Shown piece after piece: positions 1 through 6,603 of a stretch of 50,830 nt of DNA. Below the pieces are notes generated by a model that saw only the letters and a list, made by a program, of their open reading frames with translations, did not search any database and had not been told where the DNA came from. The position numbers and the translations under genes were made by a program. The DNA is from an uncultured bacterium (lineage in GTDB: Bacteria > Patescibacteriota > Saccharimonadia > Saccharimonadales > Saccharimonadaceae), in contig CAIJKY010000015.1 of NCBI GenBank assembly GCA_903821365.1, positions 1 to 50,830 of the forward strand, in the 5' to 3' direction. Positions within the stretch are counted from its first letter, which is position 1, and every line of letters begins with the position of its first letter.

Positions 1-96
1 CTGCTGTTCTTTTCGGGTTTGTGTGTAGGGCTCATAGTTAATCAAATTTTATCATATAACTAATGCTTATCGATGCCGCCGCGCGTAGTAATGTAT

Positions 97-1137
97 TTAG
101 ACTTCGCTTACCTTAAACAACGATTTAATCGCTCGTCGCTCATCCATAGCCGCGTAGGCCTCTTTGATATCTTGTAGTTCAACGGTCAGATCAAAAACGC
201 GCCCTGGATTGATTGTGCCTGCCAAAACATCTTTCAAAAGTTCGGGAATGTACTGTCGTGCCGGAGCGACGCCACCGCGAATACCGACATTCTTCCAAAA
301 GGCAGTTTCATATTTGAAATCTTTGTAATTAGGCACGCCGACCGTACCAACCATACCGCCAGCACGCGTGATTTCAACACACGTTTTGATCGATTCATCC
401 GTGCCGACACATTCCAGCGCCGCGTCCACGCCAAAACCGTCGGTTAGTTTCATAATAACCGCAGTGGCGTCATCGCCTCGCTCTTCAACGATATCGGTCG
501 CGCCAAACTCTTTTGCCACCGCCTGGCGAGCTGGGTTGCGGCTCAGCGCAATAATACGCGTGGCACCTAAGCGTTTTGCAGCGAGTACTGCCGACAGGCC
601 AACCGCGCCATCACCCACCACCGCTACGACACTGCCCTTTTTGACATTAGCGCTTACTGCTGCGTGGTGTCCGGTACACATTACATCAGACAATGCCGTG
701 AACGAGGCAAGCATTTTATCGGAGAAATCAGCGCCTGGCACCTTGACCAAGGTTGCATCAGCAAATGGCGCACGCACTTTTTCGCCTTGGCCACCATCAG
801 TCTCGCCATCACCAAAGACGCCGCCGTGTTCACAGTTCGATTGAAACCCGGCCTTACAGGCTGCGCACGTCCCATCGTTATAAGTAAACGGCGCAATGAC
901 AAAATTTCCTTTTTTGAGGTCTTTTACATCACTGCCCGTTTCTTCGATGACACCGATGTATTCGTGCCCAATACTGCCCACCGCATGCGGGCTAATACCC
1001 CTGTAATACCACAGGTCGGAGCCGCAAACACAACCACGGACAACACGAACAACAGCATCTGTAGCTTCCTGAATGACGGGATCTGGCCGTTCGCCCAGCT
1101 CAATAGTTTCTTTGCCCTTAAATAAAGTAGCTTTCAT
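97..1137 (-). CDS. Zinc-dependent alcohol dehydrogenase (MDR family)
   Basis: A medium-chain dehydrogenase/reductase of about 346 residues that would oxidise an alcohol or reduce an aldehyde with NAD(P)H in the cytoplasm. The N-terminal GroES-like half has CGSD and GHE zinc-site motifs and a structural-zinc loop with three evident cysteines (CAACKAGFQSNC) where the family usually has four. The Rossmann half has a GDGAVG nucleotide motif. The frame is open to an ATG at 1152, but GGAGG lies inside that extension, 8 bases before the ATG at 1137 (MKATLF), so 1137 is the likely start. The gene stands alone at the left of the window, with about 90 bases of unexplained sequence downstream. The family is clear; the substrate is not. 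Confidence 0.9.
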   Translation of the reverse strand: MKATLFKGKETIELGERPDPVIQEATDAVVRVVRGCVCGSDLWYYRGISPHAVGSIGHEYIGVIEETGSDVKDLKKGNFVIAPFTYNDGTCAACKAGFQSNCEHGGVFGDGETDGGQGEKVRAPFADATLVKVPGADFSDKMLASFTALSDVMCTGHHAAVSANVKKGSVVAVVGDGAVGLSAVLAAKRLGATRIIALSRNPARQAVAKEFGATDIVEERGDDATAVIMKLTDGFGVDAALECVGTDESIKTCVEITRAGGMVGTVGVPNYKDFKYETAFWKNVGIRGGVAPARQYIPELLKDVLAGTINPGRVFDLTVELQDIKEAYAAMDERRAIKSLFKVSEV

Positions 1138-1226
1138 AAATACATCCTCCATAAGTTTGTGCAGCGCACGTTAATACGGATGATTGTGAAGGCTTTGCGG
1201 TGTTTATGCCGTTAATAATCTAACAG

Positions 1227-1934
1227 TCAGTCATTTAAAGATGCCGCTACTCCGTTAATCTGCGCTGCTACTATATCGGCATTAGACAGCATAGGCATAT
1301 GCCCAGAATTAACATCATATACTTTGGCACCAACTAAGCGGGCGGCAGATTCATTCTGCACCGATAATGGAAACTCTTTATCACTCGTTGTGCGTATATA
1401 AAGTGCTGGCACATTCGGCATAGGTCCCGGTGATGTCTTATCGGTATATAGATGTACGGACTCTTGCTGGAATTTAGCAACGATAGCATCTGTCTGAGAC
1501 GCCGTAAGCCCATCGCCCAAGCCGCTACGAATTGCCGATTCAGGCGGCTTTGTACCTGCTAGCTTGAGAATAATCGGCATAATTAGTTTTTGCGGAAATG
1601 GCAGCGTCGACACAAAATTGCCGCCAGGCTTTGGAATGGCAGCACTGACTCCAATGTATGCTGCGAGCTTCTCTCCCAACACGCCGCTTAGTTCATTCCC
1701 CACAACCCCGCCGACTGAATGAGCAACCACAATCACTCGTTGAACGTTAAGCGCTTCAACTTGTTTGTTCACCACTGCAACGTATTCAGCGAGAGTCGCC
1801 TTGTTGGTAGAACGTTCAAGTGCAGTATAGTCGGCACAAGCATAAGGCACTGAGATATTCTTAACGACATTGTCCCATATCCAACCACCAAGGCCGGCTC
1901 CATGGATAAAAATTATGCCGATTTTGCTATTCAT
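1227..1934 (-). CDS. Alpha/beta hydrolase
   Basis: A 235-residue alpha/beta-hydrolase-fold protein of the short, cap-poor type, resembling the small esterases annotated as alpha/beta hydrolase or salicylate esterase-like. An N-terminal HGAGLGG oxyanion-loop motif and the nucleophile elbow AHSVGG are visible, and a late SGHMPML segment should carry the catalytic His. No signal peptide is seen, so it is probably cytoplasmic. It starts 13 bases after the end of the upstream reductase gene (1948-2556) on the same strand, so the two are probably cotranscribed. There is no convincing Shine-Dalgarno, which fits translation as a downstream operon gene. Substrate unknown. Confidence 0.85.
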   Translation of the reverse strand: MNSKIGIIFIHGAGLGGWIWDNVVKNISVPYACADYTALERSTNKATLAEYVAVVNKQVEALNVQRVIVVAHSVGGVVGNELSGVLGEKLAAYIGVSAAIPKPGGNFVSTLPFPQKLIMPIILKLAGTKPPESAIRSGLGDGLTASQTDAIVAKFQQESVHLYTDKTSPGPMPNVPALYIRTTSDKEFPLSVQNESAARLVGAKVYDVNSGHMPMLSNADIVAAQINGVAASLND

Positions 1935-1947
1935 TTAGGTTCTAGCA

Positions 1948-2556
1948 TTATTCGCCGACCGTACCGACTTTTACATCGCCCGCTCGCTTATAGTTAGCAA
2001 AGATAACCCCGTTCGGCGTAATCAAGCTGTCCATGAGCGTAAACGCCACCGCAGCACCACTATCATCGAATAGTCGCTTACCTGCACCGAGCGTAATAGG
2101 AAATGTCATCAGACACAGCTCGTCGACAAGATCGTGCTTGAATAATGTTTTTGCCAAGTTACCACTGCCGTGAACTTTAATATCTCCACCCTCGGAATCT
2201 TTGAGTTTTTTGATATCATCAACGGTCTTAAGAAATACGACGTTAGGCCATTCTGTTTTGTTCTCAGTCAGCGTATCTGACATGACGTACTTAGTGACAT
2301 CATTGATTCCCGGCCACATATCAGCGTGGTCTGGCCAGTAGTCGGCAAAGATGTCGAACGTTTTTCGACCCAAAAGAATGTCAGTAGATTGCATCCATTT
2401 TGCCATAAAGTCACCCGCCGCATCATCGGCTTCAGTAAAATAAGGTGCGGTCCAGCCGCCGTACTTAAAAGCGTTGGTCGCGTCTTCTTCGGGGCCACCA
2501 GGTGCTTGCATGACGCCGTCTAATGTTATGAATTCTTGGACTATTATTTTTCTCAT
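1948..2556 (-). CDS. Dihydrofolate reductase family protein (RibD C-terminal-like)
   Basis: A 202-residue member of the RibD C-terminal/DHFR-like fold, often annotated as dihydrofolate reductase family protein. Characteristic features are the N-terminal strand QEFITLDGVMQAPGG, the ILLGRKTFD segment near residue 60 and the VHGSGNLAKTL nucleotide-binding turn in the second half. It would bind NADPH and reduce an unidentified heterocycle. It is probably not the housekeeping FolA, whose sequence motifs differ. A weak AGGGA ribosome site precedes the ATG. It heads a two-gene unit with the alpha/beta hydrolase downstream. A second, more distant member of the fold is at 5164-5856. Confidence 0.88.
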   Translation of the reverse strand: MRKIIVQEFITLDGVMQAPGGPEEDATNAFKYGGWTAPYFTEADDAAGDFMAKWMQSTDILLGRKTFDIFADYWPDHADMWPGINDVTKYVMSDTLTENKTEWPNVVFLKTVDDIKKLKDSEGGDIKVHGSGNLAKTLFKHDLVDELCLMTFPITLGAGKRLFDDSGAAVAFTLMDSLITPNGVIFANYKRAGDVKVGTVGE

Positions 2557-2603
2557 GCTGTTTCCCTGCTTATCGTTTTACTACTTAGAACAGTTATGAT
2601 CGA

Positions 2604-2948
2604 TTACTCCGACCAGACAGCCAACTCACTACCATTCGGTTCAGTAAAATGAAAACGTCGACCGCCAGGAAACTCGTACACATCAGCGATAATTTTACCA
2701 CCGTTTTTCACGACTAGTTCTTTAGTTTTCTCTAAATCAGATGAATAAACGACCGTGAGCGGCATCGAGGCGCCGCCGTCCGCGTTGACACCACTGCTCG
2801 CGCCACTATCGGTGGTGTCGCTGTAGTCGTCGCCCCAGTCGTTATATTTCCAACCAAAAACACTACTGAAAAACTCTTTGGTTTGCTTGAGTTGTGCGCC
2901 AGATTTGACGGGAAACTCGATGAGGTCAATGTGATTGTGTATAGGCAT
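2604..2948 (-). CDS. VOC family (glyoxalase-like) protein
   Basis: A 114-residue vicinal-oxygen-chelate fold protein of the glyoxalase/bleomycin-resistance superfamily. The beta-alpha-beta-beta-beta pattern is recognisable from HIDLIEFPV, then FFSSVFGWKYNDWG, to the final FPGGRRFHFTEPNGSELAVW, where the late Glu is usually a metal ligand. Members detoxify or bind small electrophiles or antibiotics; the ligand here cannot be told. The ATG lies 6 bases after a TATAAT hexamer, so the transcript is probably leaderless. The gene sits just beyond a terminator that insulates it from DUF5679 upstream. Confidence 0.85.
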   Translation of the reverse strand: MPIHNHIDLIEFPVKSGAQLKQTKEFFSSVFGWKYNDWGDDYSDTTDSGASSGVNADGGASMPLTVVYSSDLEKTKELVVKNGGKIIADVYEFPGGRRFHFTEPNGSELAVWSE

Positions 2949-2954
2949 ACACTA

Positions 2955-2960
2955 ATTATA
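2955..2960 (-). promoter_or_regulatory. -10 box of a leaderless promoter
   Basis: A perfect TATAAT on the minus strand ends 6 bases before the ATG at 2948, with no Shine-Dalgarno in between. The expected start of transcription falls on or next to the start codon. No good -35 is visible, because that position lies in the neighbouring terminator hairpin. Confidence 0.55.
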
Positions 2961-2970
2961 TCAAAATAAA

Positions 2971-2994
2971 AAAGCTCCCAGATGAGGGAGCTTT
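2971..2994 (-). terminator. Intrinsic terminator after DUF5679 gene
   Basis: Nine-base arms AAAGCTCCC and GGGAGCTTT with a six-base loop. On the minus strand a run of Ts follows, so it ends the transcript of 3012-3203. On the plus strand the T run is shorter, giving at most weak bidirectional action. Confidence 0.85.
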
Positions 2995-3011
2995 TAAACA
3001 CAGTAGTGCTG

Positions 3012-3203
3012 TTAGTAGGCTTTTTTGGCGCCAGCTTCTACTGCTTTTTCAGCATTTTCTTTTGACATCATGGCACAAACAGTCGTTCCACACTTTGCGT
3101 GTTTCCCTTTAGCCATAAAACCACCTTTTTGAGTTTGGTGAATCTCTGGTGCTGTTAGTTCAACGCCTTTTTCTTTACACTTAACGCAATATCCTGTAGG
3201 CAT
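3012..3203 (-). CDS. DUF5679 zinc-ribbon-like small protein
   Basis: A 63-residue protein beginning MPTGYCVKCKEKG, the pattern of DUF5679, a small family common in Patescibacteria and other bacteria. Two N-terminal cysteines (CVKC) and two later ones could form a zinc knuckle. The C-terminal Ala/Lys-rich tail (MSKENAEKAVEAGAKKAY) resembles that of small nucleic-acid-associated proteins. The frame extends upstream to 3290, but AGGAG lies 6 bases before the ATG at 3203, which decides the start. Downstream is a clear terminator, so this is a single-gene unit. Function unknown. Confidence 0.8.
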   Translation of the reverse strand: MPTGYCVKCKEKGVELTAPEIHQTQKGGFMAKGKHAKCGTTVCAMMSKENAEKAVEAGAKKAY

Positions 3204-3306
3204 GTCTGTCTCCTCTGGTTTAATTGTTATTACATAACTTATATAGCATAACGCTTGTTTAGTATATACCCAAGATGCTTCCGTGCGCACCTTTAACCCT
3301 CAAGAT

Positions 3307-3741
3307 TTAGTGCGCGTCACTGTTTGGATCGAATTCTATCGTCCACTCAATCCCGAATTTATCCCTAAACATCGCAAAATAGGTACCCCACGGGCTATCA
3401 CTCATCGGCATTTCAACCGTACCGCCCAGCGAGAGCCCTGTAAATATTTTGTCGGCCTCCGCGCGGCTATCTGCGGTTACCGATATTTTAGACCTGTTTT
3501 CGTTCTCATTAACTGGCCCCAAACTCTCGGGGACGTCGTTGGCGATTAACGTGTTCTTACCGATCGGCAATATGATGCGCATAATTTTATCGGCATCGCT
3601 GTCTGATATGTGAAAACCAGGGCTTTTAATATCTTTGAAGCGCACAACACTCTCAAACTCGCCGCCAAAGACCGATTTGTAAAAATTAAAGGCTTCTTCG
3701 GCGTTACCGTTGAAATTGATGTAGGGGTTAATTGTTGGCAT
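3307..3741 (-). CDS. VOC family protein, PhnB-like
   Basis: A 144-residue VOC protein of the PhnB/3-demethylubiquinone-9 3-methyltransferase-like group, recognised by the N-terminal PYINFNGNAEEAFNFYKS and the C-terminal WGTYFAMFRDKFGIEWTI. Despite the family name these small proteins are not methyltransferases, and their ligand is usually unknown. An AAGGAG ribosome site lies 10 bases before the ATG. It is one of two VOC genes in this accessory block (the other is at 2604-2948) but they are not close paralogues. Confidence 0.88.
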   Translation of the reverse strand: MPTINPYINFNGNAEEAFNFYKSVFGGEFESVVRFKDIKSPGFHISDSDADKIMRIILPIGKNTLIANDVPESLGPVNENENRSKISVTADSRAEADKIFTGLSLGGTVEMPMSDSPWGTYFAMFRDKFGIEWTIEFDPNSDAH

Positions 3742-3811
3742 TTGAATTATTCTCCTTTATTGCTTGGTTTTTCATTGGTATTATTATAACAAAATGGGTT
3801 TTTAGTTACGT

Positions 3812-3846
3812 GTGGCCCTCCCGCTCGCGATGAGCAGGAGGGCCAC
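3812..3846 (-). terminator. GC-rich hairpin after the 43-codon ORF
   Basis: Perfect ten-base arms GTGGCCCTCC and GGAGGGCCAC enclose an inner four-base stem GCTC/GAGC and a short loop. It lies 23 bases past the stop of the ORF at 3870-4001. There is no T tract on either side, so it may stabilise an RNA end or stall polymerase rather than act as a classical intrinsic terminator. Confidence 0.6.
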
Positions 3847-3869
3847 GATGCCAAGTTGGGCGGTGTCTG

Positions 3870-4001
3870 CTACGGCTTGCCGTAGAGAGCCTGCTGCTGG
3901 AGCGCCCAGAGGCCGCCCCTCAGCGTGGCGCCAGCCTTCATCGCCGTCATGTCGTCCCCGCTGAGTTCAGCGAAGTTGACACTTGGTGTCAAACTGGTCA
4001 T
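3870..4001 (-). CDS. Putative 43-residue peptide, GC-rich cassette
   Basis: A short ORF starting MTSLTPSVNFAELSGDD and ending QQQALYGKP. Support is contextual: an AGGAGGGG ribosome site 2-3 bases before the ATG, a TTGACA-type promoter upstream and a strong GC-rich hairpin just past the stop. Base composition is clearly richer in GC than the flanking genes, suggesting transfer. An LRGG segment at residues 27-30 after an ELSGDDMTAM stretch is reminiscent of a double-glycine leader, which would leave a 13-residue core. No export or modification genes are adjacent, so this is only a possibility. I do not recognise a family. The ribosome site itself can fold in a CCCC/GGGG mini-hairpin. Confidence 0.5.
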   Translation of the reverse strand: MTSLTPSVNFAELSGDDMTAMKAGATLRGGLWALQQQALYGKP

Positions 4002-4039
4002 GTCCCCTCCTGGGGGTGTTGAAGTTGTCGGACGTGATT

Positions 4040-4073
4040 ATTTGATCACTATCAGTAAATATTGTCAATATTT
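4040..4073 (-). promoter_or_regulatory. Promoter with palindromic operator for the 43-codon ORF
   Basis: Minus-strand TTGACA (4063-4068) is followed after 17 bases by TCAAAT (4040-4045). The -35 box lies in the centre of a perfect palindrome, eight-base arms AAATATTG and CAATATTT about one base (4057-4073), the size and position of a repressor site. A second short palindrome, GACAG-AAA-CTGTC, is at 4082-4094. Confidence 0.5.
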
Positions 4074-4092
4074 CGTGGCTGGACAGAAACTG

Positions 4093-4629
4093 TCAATGGG
4101 CTGAAGATGATAACTGCAAAAGAAGCTTCTTAGCCGTTCTGATAACAGTGTTCGACTTGTGATTCAGTTGCACCTCAATCAATGATCGAGCACTGTCAAC
4201 CGATACATAGCCATTTTCAGCAAAATACACGAGCGTCTTCATTGTGTTCGCCGCCACGATCCAGTCTATCTCAGTCGTTGCAAGGAGACCCCCGAGCCAA
4301 AGTTTAGCCTTTACTCTTTGCTTGTCACTAAGTTCAATTTGTCGATATATCTGGGCTAAATGCCACAAGATCGACGGCTGGGTTACTGCTGCTAATTCAG
4401 ATTGAAATGTATCGATATACGGCAGTAACCATGCTGGATTCACGCGACCTATTTTCTCTACGGCATCGATGGCACGCATTCTTACCCAGGCGTTATCATC
4501 AAACACGCAGCTATAGAGTTCACTAAATCGAGTTTTATCCTCTAGGACAATCTTAATGACATCGTCTGTCTTGCCGAGTGCGTTGGAGTTGCCGCCGATT
4601 GATAGGATGTCTTTGAAGGTTTCTGTCAT
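4093..4629 (-). CDS. HEAT-repeat-like protein
   Basis: A 178-residue all-helical protein. The segment FDDNAWVRMRAIDAVEKIG is a typical HEAT/PBS-lyase-type repeat, and the remainder continues as amphipathic helix pairs (AWLLPYIDTFQSEL, VIRTAKKLLLQL). Such repeats make protein- or DNA-binding scaffolds, and related single-domain proteins include DNA alkylation repair-like folds, but no catalytic motif can be seen. No signal peptide. It lies between the two GC-rich cassettes yet has ordinary local base composition. TATACT lies 8 bases upstream of the ATG, indicating a leaderless transcript. Specific function unknown. Confidence 0.75.
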   Translation of the reverse strand: MTETFKDILSIGGNSNALGKTDDVIKIVLEDKTRFSELYSCVFDDNAWVRMRAIDAVEKIGRVNPAWLLPYIDTFQSELAAVTQPSILWHLAQIYRQIELSDKQRVKAKLWLGGLLATTEIDWIVAANTMKTLVYFAENGYVSVDSARSLIEVQLNHKSNTVIRTAKKLLLQLSSSAH

Positions 4630-4637
4630 GTTCTAAT

Positions 4638-4643
4638 AGTATA
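4638..4643 (-). promoter_or_regulatory. -10 box, leaderless promoter of HEAT-like gene
   Basis: TATACT on the minus strand, 8 bases before the ATG at 4629. The overlapping plus-strand TATAAT at 4642-4647 could serve the divergent 4697-5074 gene, so this short AT-rich stretch may be a bidirectional promoter. Confidence 0.5.
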
Positions 4644-4696
4644 TAATATCCATGTCCAGTCAGTTCGACTAGATCGACCACCTCGGAAGGATAGTA

Positions 4697-5074
4697 ATGG
4701 CCACCGATGGACCGACTCCAGCTCCACCCGACCCTGACATTTTCGCAAACGGCGAGCCCGTTGTGCTTCTGGATGCTCGCTCAAACGCCACCGAGCAGTG
4801 GGTGCAAGCCGTAGCGGAGGCAGCAGATGCACGCTTGGACTGGCACTACAGCGGCGGGGTGGCGCAAGTTCTCCATCTCGGCGACGCCGAGAGTCGTAGC
4901 CGCGTCGAGGCAGCAATCACGGCGCTGGAGGGCTCTCTGAGCGGCAGGATCCTGAAGCGACTCCCCGTGGGAGCACAAGGCCTCTATCGTAGAGGCGTCA
5001 CGGATGCACCCAAGGGTGCCATCGCTGGCTTCTACGAAGGAGGTGACAGCTCGACGTTCATCGTCGAGGACTGA
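4697..5074 (+). CDS. Hypothetical protein, GC-rich cassette
   Basis: A 125-residue protein I do not recognise. It starts MATDGPTPAPPDPDIFANGE, has a hydrophobic strand PVVLLDA, a helix ATEQWVQAVAEAADARLDWH, then a strand-helix-strand (VAQVLHLGDAESRSRVEAAI, then GRILKRLPVG), and an acidic end. There is no signal peptide or transmembrane segment; it looks like a compact alpha/beta fold. A GGAAGGA ribosome site precedes the ATG and a hairpin follows the stop. GC-rich third positions and Ala/Asp/Arg-rich composition contrast with its neighbours and recall actinobacterial genes, so recent acquisition (perhaps from a host) is plausible but unproven. Confidence 0.7.
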   Translation: MATDGPTPAPPDPDIFANGEPVVLLDARSNATEQWVQAVAEAADARLDWHYSGGVAQVLHLGDAESRSRVEAAITALEGSLSGRILKRLPVGAQGLYRRGVTDAPKGAIAGFYEGGDSSTFIVED

Positions 5075-5084
5075 CTGTATGGGG

Positions 5085-5118
5085 GGAGTCGTCGGTGACC
5101 ATTCGTTGCCGACACTCC
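5085..5118 (+). terminator. Hairpin terminator of the GC-rich 125-codon gene
   Basis: Arms GGAGT-c-GTCGG and CCGACACTCC (one bulged base) with a 13-base loop, followed by a pyrimidine/T-rich run. It lies 10 bases after the stop at 5074 and completes a self-contained cassette. Confidence 0.6.
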
Positions 5119-5163
5119 TTCCTTAAGTTTCTTCCTAATGAATATTTTGTTTTCAGTTATGTT

Positions 5164-5856
5164 CTAATCGTTCGCAAAGGCGTATTGAAGGTGTAGATAT
5201 GAGTCGCTCAGAACATCAACCTTTGTTAACTTCATTGATTGCAATATACCCAAATCCTGTACTGTTTTAAGAGAATCGCCGTCGATAAGCGTTGGCACAT
5301 TCCTGCCACCTACGATGAGCGGTGCCACCACGATTGAGAGTTTATCAACTAGTTTTTCTCTTAGTAGCAATGCATTTAGCTCCCCACCCGATTGTATAGT
5401 CAGCTTATCCGCCCCAAGCCCTTTGAGTTTAGTGAAGAGATCGGCGAAGTTAATGTTGCCATCATAATCTAAAACTTTTAGATTAATGTCGTCGATCGAG
5501 TATGCGGGATGCTGTTTATTGGTCGTTACAATATACAGCTTCTCTGATCTAGCAAGAAGATTCCGAACACCTCGCTCTGTTAAATGCGGTTTACTATCTA
5601 CGACAACAAAGCGAACAGGTATTTTACTTATGGAGTCTTTTTGCTCATTCCAGCCTACTTTGGCCATTACCCTGCCTGAGTTAAATGAGTGCCAATCTGT
5701 TTGCTCTTCAAGCGCGTAATATTGTTTTAAACCTTTTCCTAGACCGTCGATGGTTGGCAAGTCTTTGTCGAAATCTCTTTCATCATCTGCACCGGTTGAG
5801 ATCTTACCGTCAACAGACATGAGCATAAATAAAGTGGTGACTGGACGTTCATTCAT
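5164..5856 (-). CDS. RibD C-terminal-type reductase
   Basis: A 230-residue protein of the bacterial bifunctional deaminase-reductase C-terminal (RibD_C) family. It starts MNERPVTTLFMLMSVDGKIS, has the conserved GRVMAKVGW segment, a LKGLGADKLTIQSGGELNA nucleotide-binding turn, and LSIVVAPLIVGG, the hallmark of pyrimidine reductases. RibD itself reduces the ribosyl-amino-pyrimidine in riboflavin synthesis. No deaminase domain or other rib gene is nearby, so the role here may be a stand-alone NADPH-dependent reductase. The gene is preceded by a well-formed leaderless promoter (TTGTCA-N16-TATACT, 6 bases before the ATG). Confidence 0.85.
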   Translation of the reverse strand: MNERPVTTLFMLMSVDGKISTGADDERDFDKDLPTIDGLGKGLKQYYALEEQTDWHSFNSGRVMAKVGWNEQKDSISKIPVRFVVVDSKPHLTERGVRNLLARSEKLYIVTTNKQHPAYSIDDINLKVLDYDGNINFADLFTKLKGLGADKLTIQSGGELNALLLREKLVDKLSIVVAPLIVGGRNVPTLIDGDSLKTVQDLGILQSMKLTKVDVLSDSYLHLQYAFAND

Positions 5857-5862
5857 GGCTTC

Positions 5863-5890
5863 AGTATACCAAGGTGAATATTAGTGACAA
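5863..5890 (-). promoter_or_regulatory. Leaderless promoter of RibD-like gene
   Basis: Minus-strand TTGTCA (5885-5890), a 16-base spacer and TATACT (5863-5868), ending 6 bases before the ATG at 5856. No ribosome site fits between them. Confidence 0.6.
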
Positions 5891-5948
5891 GTATAAAAGA
5901 AAAGAACTCTCATTCATTCCGCGCCACGTGATTACTTAAGCCTAAATT

Positions 5949-6494
5949 TCAGACACTACGCTGTTTTAACTTCAAAGCAGTTAACGTATGAATCGATCCA
6001 TACATCTTGCCATAATCTGCCCACGAAAATTCCCCTTCAGGTCCAACATACCAAAGCACGCTTGATAGTGTCTCGTAGTTTTTGCCGAGTGCATGCAACT
6101 GATCAACCGTTAATGTATCAATGTATTTGACGTCGTCGCCAGCCTGATACTTTTGGTCACCCAGCTTTACGTGGTATACAAAAGTTTGGTGTAAAAACTG
6201 CCTACCCGCGTCATCGGTTGCCTCAACATTAAACTGTAGCAATAGGTTCAAATCTTGTACAGTAATCTTAATACCTAATTCTTCGTGAAGTTCGCGGGAT
6301 ACCGCAGCAATTATATCCTCACCCTCATCAACTCCACCGCCAAGGAGACGGGTAATGGTTGGAGGGTAAAAGCCTGGTTTTGCGCCAAGCAGAATATTAC
6401 CCCGATCATCTTCGACCGCAATTAAAACACACCGCTTGCGGTGCAGATTGCCAAATGCTTTTTTGACTATAATTTGTAAGCTAATTTCTTGCAT
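5949..6494 (-). CDS. NUDIX hydrolase
   Basis: A 181-residue NUDIX protein. The box GX5EX7REUXEEXGU is complete at residues 53-75 (GGVDEGE ... RELHEELGI), so the metal-binding glutamates are present and the enzyme should hydrolyse a nucleoside-diphosphate-linked substrate. The long C-terminal part (FVYHVKLGDQKYQAGDD and beyond) probably shapes substrate choice. The frame runs on to a TTG at 6521, but the first ATG at 6494 (MQEISLQ) is preferred; neither has a clear ribosome site. Substrate unknown; a house-cleaning role is usual for this family. Confidence 0.87.
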   Translation of the reverse strand: MQEISLQIIVKKAFGNLHRKRCVLIAVEDDRGNILLGAKPGFYPPTITRLLGGGVDEGEDIIAAVSRELHEELGIKITVQDLNLLLQFNVEATDDAGRQFLHQTFVYHVKLGDQKYQAGDDVKYIDTLTVDQLHALGKNYETLSSVLWYVGPEGEFSWADYGKMYGSIHTLTALKLKQRSV

Positions 6495-6589
6495 GAATAA
6501 AATGGAAACATTGCCGTTCAATTAAAATATTCTAGCAAACTCCATTGAGCTAAGCGATAGTTCAGCGATACCCTTACGGATATATCTGA

Positions 6590-6595
6590 TATTAT
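6590..6595 (+). promoter_or_regulatory. -10 box, leaderless promoter of DUF2142 gene
   Basis: TATTAT ends 8 bases before the ATG at 6604 and no Shine-Dalgarno lies between. The -35 region is not convincing. Confidence 0.45.
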
Positions 6596-6603
6596 TCTGA
6601 TAT

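Noticed and set aside
664-1125. 153-codon plus-strand ORF
   Set aside because: Antisense to the dehydrogenase, whose motifs are clear; no ribosome site and no family resemblance.
1152-1152. Upstream ATG of the dehydrogenase as start
   Set aside because: It overlaps the GGAGG that serves the ATG at 1137.
4626-4916. Long minus-strand ORF opposite the 125-codon gene
   Set aside because: It is a shadow of the GC-rich plus-strand gene, has Arg/Pro-rich low-complexity content and no ribosome site.
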